DNA of 45,000 bases from Lingula anatina (GCF_001039355.2 NW_019774003.1:297806-342805), one strand, 5' to 3'. Shown: positions 12,401 through 24,844, counted from the stretch's first letter. Made by a program: numbers and translations. Notes: a model not told the origin generated them from the sequence alone.

Positions 12401-15400
12401 TGGCACATTCATTGATATCTACTTCACAGTTGGAACCATTAAATCCAGAAATACACCGGCAAGTATAACCGTTGATACCGTCCGTGCAAGTACCTCCATT
12501 TTGACAAGGAGTGCTGGCACATTCGTTGATATTCATTTGACAGTTTGTTCCAGTATAACCTGCAACACACTGGCAGGTGTACGAGTTGACTCCCTGTATA
12601 CAACTGCCGCCATTTCTGCACGGATTGCTGGAACATTCTTGTATTTTCGACTCACAGTTTGTTCCCGTGAAACCGTTAACACACTGGCAAGAATATGAAT
12701 TTGCACCGTCCAAACAAGTGGCGCCATTTTGGCAAGGGTTACTGGCACATTCATTGATATTTGTCTCACAGTTTGTGCCGGTAAAGCCACCTGCGCATTG
12801 ACAAATGTACCTATTGATGTCGTTGATGCATATACCACGGTTTTGACAAGGGTTGCTGGCACATTCATTGATATTGGTCTCACAGTTTGTGCCGGTAAAC
12901 CCTCTTACACACTGACACGTGTAGGTAAGGCCACCTGTTGGTGTACATATCCCAGTATTTTGGCAAGGGAAGCTAGAGCAGCCATTGGCGATCCTTGTTT
13001 GACAATTTCGTCCAGTGTATTCAGAAGGACACTGGCACGTGTATGTGTTGATACCCTGTGTACAGGTTGCCCCGTTCTGACATGGCCCACTAGCGCATTC
13101 ATCAATGTCAGTTTGGCAGTTGGTTCCAGTGAATCCCGGTCGGCATTGGCATGAGTAGGCATTGACCATATCTGTACATACACCACCGTTCTGGCATGGA
13201 GTACTGGCACACTCATTAATGTTGGTTTCACAGTTTGTTCCAGTAAACCCAGCAGCACACTGGCATGTGTATGAATTTGCCCACTGGATGCAATTGCCGC
13301 CATTTCTGCAAGGATTGCTGGAGCATTCTTGGATTTTAGTTTCGCAGTTTCCTCCTGTGAAACCTTTGACACACTGGCAAGAATACGAGTTGATGCCGTC
13401 TAAACAAGTTGCGCCATATTGGCAGGGATCACTGGCGCATTCATTAATATTAATCTCACAGTTTGTGCCCGTAAAACCAGCCGCGCACTGACAGATGTAC
13501 CTGTTTCTGTCATTAAAGCACGTTCCACGGTTCTGACAAGGGTTACTGGCACATTCATTAATGTCGGTTTCACAGTTTGTTCCTGTAAATCCGCTAGCAC
13601 ATTGACACCTATAACCAGTGCTGCCGACAGGTATACAAACTCCCGTGTTCTGACAGGGAGAATTGGAACAGCCATTTGTATTTCTAATTTCACAGTTCGT
13701 GCCAGAGAATCCGGATTGACAACTGCAAACGTAACTGTTTATCATGTCTCTGCACGTGGCCCCGTTTCTACATGGCCCGCTCGCGCATTCGTCGATGTTA
13801 ATTTCGCAATCAGTTCCCGAAAATCCTGCCGCACACTGACACGTGTAGGAGTTGATCAGATCTGAACATGTCCCGCCATTTTGACATGGCACTCTGGCGC
13901 ATTCGTCGATGTTAACTCCGCAGGTAACTCCCGTGTACCCTGGTCGACACATGCACGTGTACGCATTTTGGCGGTCCAAGCACAATGCGCCGTTTTGACA
14001 GGGATTACTGGCACATTCGTTGACGTCGACCTGGCACCGAGACCCTGCGAACCCCGGCACACAGCGGCACGTGTAGGAATTCACGCCATCAACACAAGTA
14101 CCGAAATTCAGGCATGGATTACTGGCACACTCGTTGACGTTTGTAGCGCATGTTGTTCCAGTATACCCAGCTGGACATACACAGGTGAAGGAGTTGACGC
14201 CATCTATGCACCGAGCGCCATTTTCACAAGGGTTGCTGCCACATTCATCAATATTAATCTCGCAGTTGGTCCCGGCAAACCCCGCGTTACATTGACAGCG
14301 GTACGAGTTGATGCCGTCAATGCATAACGCCCCGTTCTGGCACGGAGTACTGGCGCACTCGTTCACGTTCACTTGACAGTTTGTCCCTGAGTATCCTGCG
14401 GCACACTGACAGGTATACGCGTTGTTTCCTTGGACACAGGTTCCACCATTTTGACAAGGGTTGCTAGAACATTCCAACACTTTCGACTGGCAGTTCGTGC
14501 CAGCGTACCCAGGAGGACAAATACATGTGTACATGTTGTTACCGTCAAAACAACTCCCGCCGTTTACACATGGATTGCTGGCGCACTCGTCCACATTGGT
14601 ACCGCAATCAAACCCGACCCAACCTGGTGAGATAATGAAGAGATTGTGACAGAGATGCCTCATGTTTCAAGAGGAAGTTACATTTTCGTTAGACCATACA
14701 GTTACTTTTTTCATCACTGCGTACCTTCACTTATTGATCTACAAAGTGAAAAACTTTAATTAACTTTAAAAAATCACGATAATACTTTAGTTGCAGCACC
14801 TTAACATAAATTTTGGAATCGCTCATTTCAAATGCAACGCGGTATATTCAATCCATTCTTTTCACTATACCCTTTGGAATAATGCTTTCACTATTAAAAG
14901 TACAATGACATTCATTTTTACCTGGATCACAATATGCTTTGACGTTGAAGGTCAACCTGAATAAGAAGTGAAAAACGTTAAGTTAAACGTAACTGATTAA
15001 ACAATAATTGTATTTGTTTATCATAGTTCTCATTTATAAAATTATTTATGCGTTATGTCGGTTAGTAAATGTACGTCAGCTTTCCTATCAATTGTACATA
15101 AGCTCAAAGTATGCAATAAACCAACATTGACAGGTGGAGCAGACAAGCTTGTTTCAGACTTGAATCCAATGTAAGGATCCTAGTTTCCTAGATAAACTAA
15201 CAAATAGAGACCACCGGCTACTTACGACGTTGGTTCTTGCTGTCTCTGCCCCGTGATGCTCTCAAAGTTCCACAAGTTGTCGCCAACGTTCTGTACTATC
15301 GCATTTACGGGAATGACGGCTTCAAATGTATCCACTCTATCGTCTCCCGGGTTCCCGTCCAGCGTGGCTGCTACATCTTTGTCTATAACGTCCACTTTGA

Positions 15401-15454
15401 TTTTAAATGACCCCTAAAAAGAGGATTCGTGAGGCATTTAAAATGCGAACATGG

Positions 15455-15530
<76 letters not shown>

Positions 15531-18500
15531 TGGGGAGGGGGTTACCTATTAATGCAGTTCAGGAACTATGCCACGAGGGTACAAGTCTGGTGACACATCT
15601 AATAGGCTGAGGCGAGGGGCTATTGTTAATAGATATACCAAACTCCATCCAGACTCCAGTGCACAGTGGTTAAGGAAGCAAGTCAACACATTAAGCTTAT
15701 TTTAAACTTTCCATCCAGTATTTATAAGATAACCCACCTACCAGTGGCTTTAACGTCTATGCGATCTTACTTTAAGAGGAAATGTGAATGTGCCAGCTGA
15801 CAGCAAAATAAGTTATACACACTCAATATGTTGTGCAATCCGATATTATATAAGTATTAATGAAAACATGTAAATGAACATGTATAAAATTTGCCAAGAA
15901 AGGATTCTTACCGGCCACGTGGTAAAGTTCGCCAGGAAAGGATTCTTGGTTTCATCTGGTCCTGTTTGGAAGTTGATGTCATTGGACTGGATGGATCCGA
16001 CATAGCCTGTGGACCCGTACGCACACGACTCTATGTCGCTATTTCTGAAGGTAAAAAGTAAAGATATAACAGATAATGTTTATTTACCTTATTATGAAAT
16101 ATTATTCAAAGGCAACCTATCTTGGATTTTCCATCCAAATAGAATCTTTCTTGAAAAAAAAAAGGAATTTACCCAAGAATCATTGCTTGACCCGTCCATA
16201 CCCTTGGAACCGATTTTTGTACCATTTCTTATTAACTAAAAAAATTCGGCCTATCATTTGTTTAGAGCGCGCCACGTTTTCCATTACATTTCAGAACATA
16301 TCTACGTCATTCAATAAACTACTTTCTTATGTCTTCATTGGATCAGCTCTCCTCCACTACTAAATGGTTACCTTCAGTCTCTTCTTTTAAGAGTTTTCTA
16401 AAAAATTAACCTTACTGCAGGATCGCATTCAACCACAGCTCTTGATTTGAACAGAAGTCGGGAAAAAATTAACAGAGCGAGTGTTGGGTGTTTGTTTAAT
16501 ATAAAGCTGAACAATAGAGGCATAATTGGAATACAGTCACTTGACTGCACCTGTGGCGCTAACGATACTCGGTATAAAAGCTTCCCGTTCCTTTGCAAAA
16601 ATTATAGACGAAACATTGCAGAGGAATAAGGTATATTTTAGAACTCGAAAGGATAAACATAAACCTTTTTAATTATATATGTAAAAAGTAACTGGAAATG
16701 GACTACGGTTTCTAGCGGACTACCATTCCTGTCACACGGTACAAAAGTAAGTTACTAAATAACATGCTATCCATATCATATGCCCTCATAATTATTATTA
16801 TTCTCTTTGAATGGAGAGAAAAAAATATTAACCAAAAAACATCAAACATCAAATTTAGTATCGCCATTCGTTTTCTTTAACTGTTGTAATGGAGGCTTGG
16901 GAGTTTCTAAAATTTGTCGGCATCGAAATAAACCACAATTATTTTAGCAAAGCGTGGATATACTATTGCAAAAAAAAATCTAATACTAATAACAAACCTC
17001 CATTTTGATTTACACGATGATATAGATGTTTATTAAGGGGGAGGGGTGCGCGTGCATGAGTGCGGGAGAGAGGCACAAGCAGAAGTGTAGAATATGGGTG
17101 TGACCCAGAGAAAAAGCGTGCGTGTAGGGTATCACTACCAAAATACCCACATATTACTCCCTTATAACTATGCTGGTAGTTACATAATGTATACAAATTC
17201 TTATCACTTATCAAGAATTAATGAGCTTTCGGTTAAACGTAGTATTTAAACAGCCGGTCATCTATTTCGTAATTTAATCGTGGTTCTGCAAATAAGGTGT
17301 AAACCCTTTAATGCTTACGCAAGTACACGCTTCACACACACCATAGTACAGGTGATATGAATGACTTTAGTCAAAAACGAACACCGGACATGGTTTTAAC
17401 CTTGAATATATCAGTAGCATGGAGAAAACGAAACGTAATTTTCAGACTCATTGCGAAAAAAGTCACTACAATGTAGAAACAGACATTGAAAGACTAGGTT
17501 ACTATACCAGTTTGCAGATAAAAATTTACATTAACTGCGACCTATTGCGGTCACCGGGGACTGTACAGATGCGACGTTTTTAAAGAATCGAACCCTTTAC
17601 ACATACTGCTCTCACCCTATTACTCTGCTAATGCTCCATGCAGCAACTTAATACAGACATCTCCTGCCTGTTACGTCATATACAAGTATTTTATTGAATT
17701 CAAATTGTTATTAGGAGCAGTTGATAACTCTACCATATAAGATAATTCGTTTAAAAAACACAGTTTAACTGACCTGAACTTATAAAGTTTTCATTATGAA
17801 AACATTTACAACCATTTTATGTGTATAAATACATTTGTCTATATGAGTTACGACCGCATTTTTAAAATTAAAATTAAAATGAATATGGTTCCACAAATAA
17901 TAATTACTAGTATCCAACGTGTCAATCACCCTGGAATCAACTTTAATTGAACTGGGGGCGTGAAAATAATGATGTAAAACTTCAATAATATCATATGATA
18001 TAAGGTTTGGTTCGCTTGAAAAGGATCATTTGTAAACAGTGAGGATTTTGGAAGGCATTATCCCCATTCTTATACAAGTAGCACGTAAACTGTGGAAAAT
18101 CCTCATGGAAAATTAACCAAAAGAAAAATAGAGTCGGAATTTTATTAATGAGTATTTAAAAAGACACCACCCTAATTTGACCGTTGACCAAATGCCGCCT
18201 CAACTAGGCTGGTCCCATTTCTCTCAGGTTAAGTATACAGGCATAGGTGATAACACTGCAGTGTATGGCATATTTTGATGCAACCCCAGAGACCAAGTTG
18301 AAGTCTCCAAAGTCGGTAAATTAGCTGACATTGATTATGGTCACTGAACTAATAAAGTAAGGGACATTTATGTACTAAATGTGGAAAAAGGCATTTACTT
18401 CGTGGCTAAAATACTAAATTAGTTAAATTTAGAATATTAAATAATACACTGTATCGACTTATTTGACGCACCTTAGCAGGGCGTAGCTACCTTCTTCCGT

Positions 18501-19476
18501 CATTTTTATCGTAAATATTACTCCTTTTGTTCTTGAAATTTGTTTGGCTTGAGGGCGACTGCTTTATGGCCGCTGTGCGTAATTCTAACGCCCTATTTTC
18601 GTGGACCATATTATCTTTCGACAATAATTTATTCACTCAAGTGCCTCTTTTCGCTAGTTCTACTACTTGGGTTATCACTCATTTCAAACGTATCTACCAC
18701 AGGTCTAGTATTCACGAAATAGTTCATTTTTATCTGGAACCTAGTTTACAAAAAAAAAATAATAATAATAAATAAAAAGAATAACAACATTAAAAAATTA
18801 TATCTAGATTAAATCAACTTACCCGCCAGGTGCATCAAAACACAGTTTGAAGGATGTGTCGCAAGGGTCGATGTTACAGAAAAATGTTAAAGAGTTATCA
18901 CAGCACTGGCCGCTGGCGCGTTTGTGGTTCTCATTTTTAAAACTAAGAAGCTGTACTGCTATCTTGCCGGTTGCATCAACAGCTACGAAAAACTGCAATG
19001 GTAAATTATAAGTGGTTAGGTTCTTGAACATAATCAACGTGTTTTTATATAATATACTAGATAAAAACGTTGAAATACTTCTTTTTTTAGTGTCATGACA
19101 TACAACTCATCTGCATATCAATTGGTATATAAATTATTATTTACTATACTAAAGTAAACCATTTGCAGGCTCTGTTTGGACCGCATAGGACGATAAGATT
19201 TACATGCACTTCTTTAACTGATGTCTTTTTCATTTAATTTTATCGTTCATGAAAGGTAAGGCTTTTTTCACGCTTTTGTAATTTTTAAGGACAGAATTTA
19301 TATTATTATAATTAAGAGCGTCCAAAGGTTTAAAAAGAACTACATACATTAACAAATTAAAACATTATCGAAAACATTTGAGGAGCTTCATTTAGAAAGA
19401 TAGTGATTATACTTACGAAGCACGACGTCCAAAGTATTAATATCCAAATCGAAGTCGCCTTTGAGGAGGCGTCCAT
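6018..19476 (-). CDS. Gene A: transmembrane MNNL - 61 EGF - SEA-like protein
   Basis: Ten coding exons in transcript order: 19417-19476, 18823-18992, 15912-16044, 15226-15413, 14922-14956, 7556-14623, 7175-7313, 6730-6919, 6368-6465 and 6018-6174. They sum to 8238 nt (2745 residues) with all phases agreeing. Residues 1-20 form a signal-peptide start (MDASSKATSIWILILWTSCF). Residues 21-195 match the Notch-ligand N-terminal MNNL domain: GKIAVQLLSF, GQCCD, CDTSFKLCF, SCAYGS, TTWPGSFKIKVDV. No full DSL follows; CDPGWVGFDC leads straight into EGF repeats. Then come 61 EGFs, a Thr-rich stem, an SEA-like domain, one TM helix and a tail of about 55 residues ending KTIEH. It probably acts at the cell surface. 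Whether it binds Notch is unknown. Its EGF 1-7 are nearly identical to those of gene C. It is divergent from genes B-D, and its N-terminal exons are paralogous to theirs. Confidence 0.88.
6730..7313 (-). other. Gene A exons 7-8: SEA-like juxtamembrane domain
   Basis: Residues about 2552-2661. The predicted order is strand (NVLYITGGYV), helix (DVQDSLERLLAP), strand (NLAVTIQTEDF), strand (GEIVTKVQYWALDG), helix (VSADRVQAVINRTLIETI), strand (ELHVYVGD). This fits the SEA fold. The usual G-S-V-V-V autocleavage turn reads G-E-I-V, lacking the nucleophilic serine, so self-cleavage is not expected. The Notch NOD/NODP region is a related fold and an alternative reading. The assignment is by pattern only. 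Confidence 0.55.
7556..14623 (-). other. Gene A exon 6: 61 consecutive EGF repeats in one exon
   Basis: The 7068-nt intronless exon encodes 61 EGF modules, nearly all 38 residues long. Five variant modules start NGCS (positions 9, 15, 23, 31 and 46) and are 40 residues. Most have the calcium-binding signature (D/N)-I-(N/D)-E-C and the C-x-(D/N)-x4-(Y/F)-x-C hydroxylation signature. It begins after acceptor AG at 14624-14625, with GTTGGGTCGG, and ends at donor GTAAGTGC. The last EGF is followed by NIVTTTTPTTTTTTIQLSAG, a Thr-rich stem. Confidence 0.92.
10705..13250 (-). repeat. 918-bp higher-order tandem array of EGF repeats
   Basis: EGF modules 13-20, 21-28 and 29-34 are successive copies of an eight-EGF block of 306 residues. 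On the plus strand, GTGTACGAGTTGACTCCCTG occurs at 10741, 11659 and 12577, exactly 918 bp apart. Modules 9-12 are an older, more diverged copy of the block's later half, and the array stops within the third copy at module 34. Copies look about 95% or more identical by eye. Confidence 0.9.
15456..15530. repeat. (GT)n/(GA)n compound microsatellite
   Basis: About 19 GT units, then about 18 GA units with one A interruption, 43 bp from exon 4 of gene A within the intron. Confidence 0.95.
15887..15947 (-). repeat. Duplicated 23-bp motif astride the exon 3 donor of gene A
   Basis: The exonic copy 15925-15947 and the intronic copy 15887-15909 both read (reverse strand) AATCCTTTC(C/T)TGGC and onward, separated by the donor CCG|GTAAG. 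The same arrangement occurs at the matching donor of gene C. Confidence 0.7.
16045..18822 (-). other. Gene A intron 2, no gene seen
   Basis: 2.8 kb of AT-rich sequence with no convincing coding frame. At 16697-16735 a fragment (GGACTACCATTCCTGTCACA region) matches, inverted, one end of the short element at 42675-42845. Nothing else stands out. Confidence 0.5.
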
Positions 19477-19554
19477 TTTAAATATCATCAAAAATCCCGT
19501 CAGCCTTGCGGCAGTAGATCTCCCTATGCTTCTTAACACTAGTAGGTAGTTAGC

Positions 19555-19584
19555 GTGATATTCAGGCTACGCAACAGCCAATTA
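19555..19584 (-). promoter_or_regulatory. Upstream element shared by genes A and C (gene A copy)
   Basis: Minus strand TAATTGGCTGTTGCGTAGCC then TGAATATCAC; gene C has nearly the same at 33101-33132. It lies about 80-110 bp upstream of the ATG, between the candidate TATA box and the start codon, while the adjoining sequence has diverged. It is either a conserved regulatory site or a 5' UTR element. Confidence 0.5.
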
Positions 19585-19615
19585 AATGTTCAATATGTGC
19601 GTAGTTGGTTGACGC

Positions 19616-19623
19616 TATTTATA
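19616..19623 (-). promoter_or_regulatory. Candidate TATA box of gene A
   Basis: TATAAATA on the minus strand, about 140 bp upstream of the ATG at 19476. Its spacing puts a transcript start near 19590. No equivalent TATA was noticed for gene C. Confidence 0.4.
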
Positions 19624-21709
19624 TTTGAATCCTTATCGCTAGGAATTCTTCACGGAGATTACACGGGCAAGGCTCTGGCATAGCATTAGGAGACTTGCTC
19701 GCCTACACAAACACTTGCCGAACTGATAACGGGCGGTACCACGCCCTGAACGCAATAAGGACTAATTCTTGAACAATGCGTTTAAAATGTGATTTGTTTT
19801 AGTCATTTGACGGAACTTTTGTGCTGTGAGATTCTTTGCGAAGTTGATATTGCATTCATTCTTTAAGAATATGACGTTTGATGTTGATATTTTCTTTCTT
19901 ACTCTAGATATATTGTATTTTAATGAGTGTTTGAGTCTTAGGCTTCAAATGAATTTCTATAAGTAATTATTTTCTTTCTTTTTATGTGCATTTCACTGTC
20001 ATACTTATCTGTATCTTACTTCACTATTATAATTATCAATTGTTTCTCCTCATGACCTGCGGTAATTACATCGTGAAAGTAAAACGTCACTTGTAAAGAC
20101 ATTAATATTGCTATTGCAAACTCGCTGAGACCTTAAGGACAACCACGTCAAATCTTATTAAAATCAAATCAAATAAATAAGAAGCAGAATTAAACTGCAG
20201 TACCGCTCATGGAAAGTCACATAATCTCCTTACTAAAAGACACTGTAGCACGAAAAGATTAACGGGAAGTCGATTCCTTTATTTTGGTGCAAATAAACAT
20301 AAATAAGTTTGCTCAGTAATGAAAAATGAATTGAAAGAAAAAGAAATGTCATAATAATGGAATGCGCAATCTAATCAGATACGGAATAGGTGCAACTTTT
20401 ATTTTAAAATGATACACGAGGAAGTGGGCTCTTGAATAAAATAATTTCCTGGTTGAATGTAAGAGCCAATTAATTAGAGACTGAGGTCGAATTCCATATT
20501 TCTAAATAAATCGATCTTGTGACTGGGCAGTATGAATAATGTATAATTATTATACTAAAATACATAGTTGTTTTAAATGCGTCGAAGCTGGATATAGTGT
20601 TCCACACAGAGGCTCACGGGAGAGGGAGATGACTGGGCTGCATTTTGTTTGGAACACATCAGACAGGGATCAAGGAAGTGCGATTATCTCGTTTTAAATT
20701 AATGGAAATGCGATTTTGACTCTTAACAGCTATGACGATTAAAACGTGACCAATATCTATTGTATTGTGAAAAGTTCACCTTTTGTGTTTTTACAAATTG
20801 TTTTAACGCTTAATGGCATTTATCTTTTGGACTCAGGTAAGAAACATTTGTAACCTTGCCTTTTGTACATTAAAGCATGATGAAGAGGGTTACCAAAATA
20901 GGAAGATTATCCAAATATGAATACTAGTCTAGAGAATAGAAATTAAATCCAGTCAATTTTGAAAATAAATCTATATCAGAAACTTGGTAGTAGGGTAGCG
21001 TTACATTTTAAGATTTTCAAATGCTTATCAAAAGCCTCAGGCGTCCTTAATTTTGTGTTTTTTTACTTTATCATACAGACATGTCAAGAATAATTTCATT
21101 CTGGTTATTTCTATTAGTCACAAGGGTAGGGCACATTGAGCCATGAACCAATATGTTTCTACGCAAGGGTGACATCATTAATGGGTGCTACTACGTTTCA
21201 GACAAGTGTTAGTATCAAAGGCGTGTAACCACATTTGTTGTGCGTGTTTGTTTTGCTCATGGGATGATAAGTGTAAATAACGATTTTAATTGAGAATGAT
21301 TTAGTGTGCGTAGAATTACGTCTTACAAACGGATACGGTGCTGCAACTTCCGATTTAAAACCTTATATGAAGAATTGTTTTTGTTTCGCTAATATAGACA
21401 GAAATGAGCAATTTTCAAATCTAAAAAAGATAATTTCAAATATCCTACGAATGATAACTACTGAGCACATAATTTAAACATAACATAATTTAAAACCACT
21501 ATAGATGCTGGCGTGGTCTTTTCTGTGACCATTTTTCTCTAATGATATCCACTTTAATACGCGTTGCTCGAGAGAAAAGGTTATCATGTTTCCGCCATCA
21601 GTTGTACAGCTTATCATTGGTCGTAAATTGATGTTATGTTATTTACAGTTTATTTAAACTCAAGTGGACTTGAGAAATTGTTATCTCAAAAGCAATATAT
21701 CCAACTGCT

Positions 21710-21882
21710 GGCATTCTCTTTCTCTCTTCTTTTTCTTGCTTTATTATGTTCTTTTTATTCGTCTACTCTCTTCCTCTTCTTTCCGCTTTCGCTCACTGAT
21801 TTGAACAAGTTTGTTATAAGATGTATTCTGGCTAATAATATTCTCTCTCTCTCTTTTCCCCCCTCCCCCTATCTCTCTCAAT
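21710..21882 (+). repeat. Pyrimidine-rich low-complexity tract
   Basis: Long CT/TTC runs (CTCTTTCTCTCTTCTTTTTC ... CTCTCTCTCTTTTCCCCCCT). No coding significance is claimed for the open frame that crosses it. Confidence 0.6.
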
Positions 21883-22295
21883 ATTCACACCTTCATTCAT
21901 GTGCCAGCGACCATATCACGTTCAACAGAGCAACATGAATACACAATAATTTATCTTGTCGAAATATTTATTCAAGATAATTGCTGTCAAATCGAACACT
22001 CTGATGATCTCTTCGTATGTACACTATGCTGCTTTGTGTAGCTACAGTATGAAGTAGATGGTGTCAGTTGCCAAGGCAACCGCATCAAATCAGACTTATC
22101 GGTCATATTTGTCTGAAAATGTTAAGTGCATTACATGCTGTGATTACATGTATTTAGCGTTAATTGCCAGTGAAATAATCGTCCAGAGATCTTTCCTCTG
22201 GTGGTGCATTGCACGTGAGCGCGTACACGAACGCGTGTGCACAAACAAACACACCCATTGCATTTTGATCATTTGTAAAGCATTTTATCAAGTTA

Positions 22296-22347
22296 ACGAT
22301 TTTGGAATTTAAATTCAGTTTAAACTGAATTAAAATTCCAAAATCGT
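22296..22347. repeat. 52-bp palindrome (hairpin)
   Basis: The left arm ACGATTTTGGAATTTAAATT plus CAGTTT is followed immediately by its reverse complement, with one mismatch in 26 bp and no loop. No U-tract or gene is nearby, so it is not read as a terminator. Confidence 0.85.
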
Positions 22348-23115
22348 CTCAATTTCAGCTTTCTTTTGTCACTGAAAGGACAAAAACGTGATTTGTATCC
22401 ATGGTAATAGAAGTCATGATTAACTATTTAAGTGAATTACCTGAAATCTTAACACTCTATTCTAAACCTCGTGTTCATTAATAGAATTGCACAACCATAA
22501 GCCCTAAGGCGTGGCATAGCCATGGAGAGGCTGTGAGACAACTCCTTGGGTTTTAATCCCGATATTTTGATCACAGATGACATGTTGAAGAATATGTCCA
22601 CGTTACGCAAACAAATCTTCTGAACTGCACATTCCAAACAGATAACAACCTGCCGCGTAGGCTGCATAGGGTATTACCGTTGTTCTGCCACGTTATTATT
22701 TATCATTTTAAAAACCATTACATTTTGATTCACTAGACATGAACTCAATTTCCGTTTATTAAATGAGATTTGAATGGATCAATGGATTTACGTTTTGGTT
22801 TATTTTATAATGTTTGTGTGATTTCAAACAGAATAGCATATTAGTCTTCTAGGCGTTTCACGGAAGTGGGGAGTTATTCCTTATTCCGGCAGCAGTGATT
22901 TATATTATTTTCATTTTATTTACTTCAAGGGGAAAATGCAACGAATTTTAGCGTTGCCGTATTTGTTATCTACGTTTGATTGAAATTTTGGTTGAGATAT
23001 GGGGCAATATTCTTCGCTTTTAGGATGATATTGTATTTTGACATTTCAACATTGTTTTTAGTACACCTAAAATCGTCGTTTAAATCTTCCGTTCCTCTCC
23101 CGGACACCCTCACCC

Positions 23116-23141
23116 GAGAGAGAGAGAGAGAGAGAGAGAGG
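23116..23141. repeat. (GA)n microsatellite
   Basis: About 13 GA units in intergenic DNA. Confidence 0.9.
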
Positions 23142-23965
23142 GATGAAAGTATTTACATTAATAACTATCCCTAGTAATGCGCTACAAATAATAGTAAATA
23201 ACTAGTGAAATAACAATTATGCCATTTCTATCCTTATCATGACTACTTCCTAAACCCCCGTAATGATTACGACAAAGACCTGCTTTACTTATTTTCGCGT
23301 TTCCTTCTGTTTTCTTCTCGATGAATTCAAGATAGTTCGAGATACCAGACTGTAGTGACTACAGCGGGTCATGTGCGCCCGATTCGAAGGTCCCCACTTC
23401 TCACTAAAAAGGGTAAAAAAAGAAAATATGCGTAACCAGCCAAAACATATACTGTTTCAATCCATTTTGAAATTCTGTAGCAATTTTGTCCGAATGAAAA
23501 CTTTTTTGTCTGCACTATGCATCTTACGTGTAATATAAAAAAAATCTCTGCGTCTATTTGTCGAGATCTTATGTCCACGCGACCCCCTCACCCAAGCAAA
23601 ATCATGTATCAAGAGATTTGTAGACTCTTTTTTTTCTATCAATAAATTATCAAACCAATAACAAGGCGACTACCGTGCCCCTCTCAGCGTGACAGTGGTC
23701 AACTCATTACGTATTGACACAGGATGGGGCGGTCTATGAGAAGAGGATGCCCAGACAAACACGTCCAGATAAGACCCTGCTTGAGGTGTGAATGCCTTTG
23801 TTGGCAGGCCCGTCATGATTGATAGCATTACTCAATAACGTAACCCTTAATCTTCAGTGTCAACTGATCACGCTGATCACCGAGGCCGTCATATTCGGTG
23901 GATGAAGAACGTGGACTGGAGACACAAAAGAACGGAACGACATCAGTTGATACTAAGTTATAAAA

Positions 23966-24600
23966 ACAGAATATTTACTCTAATTTGATCCAGGTTAAAA
24001 CAGTGACTGTTTTATGAAACGGGGAAACGATTTATGCCTTAGACCAAAAGTTACTTTAATTAGGTAGACATTCATGTATTTATGCTGGATTGAAATGCTC
24101 TTGCGAAATCGATCCTGTCGTTTACAAACGGAAAGCTTGAGTTTTGATCTGGTTAATTTGGCTGTGAGTGGTGCACCTCACATCTTATATAAAATGAGAT
24201 TAAGTTGCCTTTTCACCGACCTGGTTACAATTTTCAGTTCTTCTTCAGCATATTACATATGCTTTGACTCAGAATAATAAAAATCTTTAATATTTTAATA
24301 ATTTAATTCAAATATTTAAAAGCAAACAGTGTTGCTGTGCTAGGATCACCGAAAAATTGAAATCAATCCTTAGCTATCAAGATTCCCTAAAAAAGCAACG
24401 GATTTAACACAAATGCTGCTTTCATTCCATAAGCCCACAAAAGAATATTCCGTTCTGAAATGTCTCGTGAAGTATCATTGTCTGTGGTTACATAGACAAA
24501 ATGACCAGAGTTGCTGTGTTAAGTCATACTGCACACTGGCACGTGTTATTCTGGCTGATGCCATTGTGCTAGTAAAGACGTACACAAACACGTCACATTT
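23966..24600 (+). repeat. Diverged intergenic duplication, copy 1 (without MITE)
   Basis: Shares blocks in order with 25300-26035: CAGTGACTGTTTTATGAA versus CAGTCACTGTTTTATGAA; CCTATCGTTTAC-like; AATATTCCGTTC versus AATATTCTGTTC; CTGGCTGATGCCATTGTG in both. It lacks the MITE found in copy 2 and therefore preserves the pre-insertion site (ACATAGACAAAATGACCAGAG region). Confidence 0.7.
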
Positions 24601-24844
24601 ACATCAAATATAACAGGTCTATTTGGTCCATTGTGCTCATGCAGCTATAGTTTTCTACCTTTTTCTTTCAGTTGTTAAAGTGACAACGACGACGAGATGG
24701 AGCTTTCAAATATTTATTTACCATTGATTTTTCACACAAATTCAAGAGTATTTATACTTTATTTCTCGATCGCGCATTCTGTTGTTTTTGTTACATGTAC
24801 ATTCTCTTTTTATGGTTACCATAATCAATACTTCAAATAAAATG

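Larger units (their letters stand above)
14922..18992 (-). other. Gene A exons 2-5: MNNL (Notch-ligand N-terminal) block
   Basis: Exons of 170, 133, 188 and 35 nt encode residues 21-195. Family hallmarks are an opening beta strand (GKIAVQLLSF), a CC pair (GQCCDNSLTFFC), CDTSFKLCF, a CAYGS motif and the WP-G-SFKIKV strand where canonical ligands have a similar FTWPG(T/S)F-type motif. It ends FNVKAYCDPG just where a DSL domain would begin. Genes B, C and D have the same exons in the same phases. The homology call comes from recalled family features and was not searched. Confidence 0.75.

Noticed and set aside
10705-13250. Regularly spaced repeats as a CRISPR-like array
   Set aside because: The period is coding EGF modules in an animal gene; there are no short repeats with unique spacers.
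7781-14327. Many overlapping open frames of 60-167 codons on both strands inside the gene A EGF exon
   Set aside because: They are shifted or antisense readings of the repetitive EGF code and recur with the same 918-bp period. None has independent domain support.
14575-14623. Possible DSL domain at CDPGWVGFDC
   Set aside because: Only the first two DSL cysteines could be matched. The following residues (NVDECASNPC) are an ordinary EGF, so a DSL call here is not supported.
15407-15610. Open frame with Cys-Val and Arg-Glu runs
   Set aside because: It is translation of the GT/GA microsatellite.
22296-22347. Palindrome as a terminator or attachment site
   Set aside because: No neighbouring gene end and no mobile-element context. 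Kept only as a hairpin repeat.
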